Below are positions 4,517 through 5,223 of a stretch of 5,223 nt of DNA, in pieces; position 1 is the stretch's first letter; the number at the start of each line of letters is the position of its first letter. A program made the position numbers and the translations under genes. The stretch is from DATFQE01 sp035264445 (lineage in GTDB: Bacteria; Actinomycetota; Thermoleophilia; Gaiellales; Gaiellaceae): contig DATFQE010000228.1 in NCBI GenBank assembly GCA_035264445.1, positions 1 through 5,223 of the forward strand, in the 5' to 3' direction. The notes beneath the pieces are model-generated. The model was not told the origin of the DNA, ran no database searches, and worked only from the letters and a program-made list of their open reading frames with translations.

Positions 4517-5223
4517 ATGTTGCGGGTTCGATCGGCGGCGTTTCTCTCCTTCGTACTCGTTCTGCTCACGCTCATCGTCGGAGCCGGTTCCGGCGGATCT
4601 ACCGCGACCGCCGCACCGCCGGCGAATCCCTTCGGCCCGAACGTCCTCATCTTCGATCCGAGCATGCCGGTCGCCCAGATTCAGGCAGCCGTCGATGCGG
4701 TCTACGCCCAGCAGGTCGACGCGGAGATGGGCACGAACCGCTACGCGCTCCTGTTCAAGCCGGGTGTCTACGGCACCGCGACCCAGCCACTGCAGCTGAA
4801 GGTGGGCTACTACACCGAGGTCGCCGGCCTGGGCGCCTCCCCGACCGACGTGAAGATCAACGGCAAGATCGAGGTCTACAACCGTTGCCTGGACGCCGGG
4901 GGCACGAGCAACTGCCACGCGCTCGTGAATTTCTGGCGGTCGCTGTCCAACCTGTCGATCGACATCAACTCGCGCGGACAGGACGGCTGTCGCGCCTCCG
5001 CGAACTTCTGGGCAGTTTCACAGGCGTCGTCGATGCGCCGGCTGAACATCACCGGCGGCAACGTCTCGCTCATGGACTACTGCACTGCCGGGCCGCAGTT
5101 CGCCAGCGGCGGCTTCATCGCCGACTCGAGCCTGCCGTTCGTCATCAACGGCTCGCAGCAGCAGTGGCTGATCCGCAATAGCACGATCGGCGGTTGGTCC
5201 AACGCCGTGTGGAACCAGGTCTT
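4517..5223 (+). CDS. Secreted protein of a probable beta-helix family often labelled 'adenylyl cyclase' or 'coagulation factor 5/8 type' (partial, 3' end outside window)
   Basis: The first 235 residues are present. A signal peptide is clear: basic MLRVR, hydrophobic FLSFVLVLLTLIVGAG at about 9-24, then an Ala/Thr-rich stretch with likely cleavage near A32 or A33, so the protein is exported. The mature part begins PFGPNVLIFDPSMPVAQIQ (38-56) and continues with LLFKPGVYG (78-86), YYTEVAGLGASPTDVKING (98-116), NFWRSLSNLSI (138-148), RRLNITGGN (174-182), GGFIADS (198-204) and WLIRNSTIGGW (217-227). The repeated short strands with Asn/Ser turns resemble a right-handed parallel beta-helix of pectate-lyase type. 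Cysteines at 124, 133, 158 and 189 may form disulfides. From memory, close actinobacterial homologues carry the names above, but nothing visible resembles a cyclase catalytic domain. Carbohydrate binding or cleavage is a guess from fold. The start is ATG with an ideal AGGAGG. Confidence 0.8.
   Translation, partial: MLRVRSAAFLSFVLVLLTLIVGAGSGGSTATAAPPANPFGPNVLIFDPSMPVAQIQAAVDAVYAQQVDAEMGTNRYALLFKPGVYGTATQPLQLKVGYYTEVAGLGASPTDVKINGKIEVYNRCLDAGGTSNCHALVNFWRSLSNLSIDINSRGQDGCRASANFWAVSQASSMRRLNITGGNVSLMDYCTAGPQFASGGFIADSSLPFVINGSQQQWLIRNSTIGGWSNAVWNQV

Noticed and set aside
1..5223. CRISPR arrays, tRNA or rRNA genes, insertion sequences, attachment sites, toxin-antitoxin pairs
   Set aside because: I saw no regularly spaced repeats, no tRNA-like cloverleaf or rRNA segment, no transposase or integrase motif, and no paired small genes beyond those listed.

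Overview
The window is high-GC DNA with dense, short-spaced genes, several GTG starts and strongly GC-biased third codon positions. This points to an actinobacterium. The protein set (a DHA2-type exporter, a berberine-bridge-enzyme (BBE)-like flavoprotein, a TfoX-N protein, a SnoaL-like protein, a RibD-C reductase and a secreted repeat-type protein) fits soil Actinomycetota, possibly Thermoleophilia (Solirubrobacter/Gaiella-like). No rRNA or other taxonomic marker is present, so the lineage is inference.

Layout from left to right: (1) the last 45 codons of a plus-strand gene, probably a MobA-like nucleotidyltransferase, whose end overlaps the next gene tail-to-tail by 59 bp; (2) a minus-strand 14-helix MFS exporter, 81-1508; (3) a plus-strand FAD-linked oxidoreductase, 1530-2933, divergent from the exporter with only 21 bp between start codons; (4) a TfoX N-terminal-domain protein, 2936-3271, starting 2 bp after the flavoprotein stop; (5) a 118-bp convergent gap with a GC-rich stem-loop and a coding-like 37-codon minus-strand frame; (6) a minus-strand SnoaL-like/NTF2-fold protein, 3390-3758; (7) a 99-bp divergent gap with a perfect 7+7 inverted repeat; (8) a plus-strand RibD-C/DHFR-like reductase, 3858-4421; (9) a 95-bp gap with a stem-loop abutting a strong ribosome binding site; (10) the first 235 codons of a secreted protein that runs off the right edge.

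How the genes may work together: the exporter and flavoprotein share a tiny divergent control region and are likely co-regulated, for example oxidation of a small hydrophobic or sugar-like compound and export of the same or a related compound. The TfoX-N protein is probably translated with the flavoprotein. The SnoaL-like and RibD-C-like genes also face away from each other and may share control. No substrate can be assigned from sequence.

I found no clear undescribed multi-gene system. The window looks like ordinary actinobacterial accessory metabolism. The points most worth checking are the compact divergent start region with its 12-bp palindrome, the predicted His-only flavin attachment, the small frame at 3268-3381, and the secreted protein family, whose usual database names appear unsupported by its sequence.
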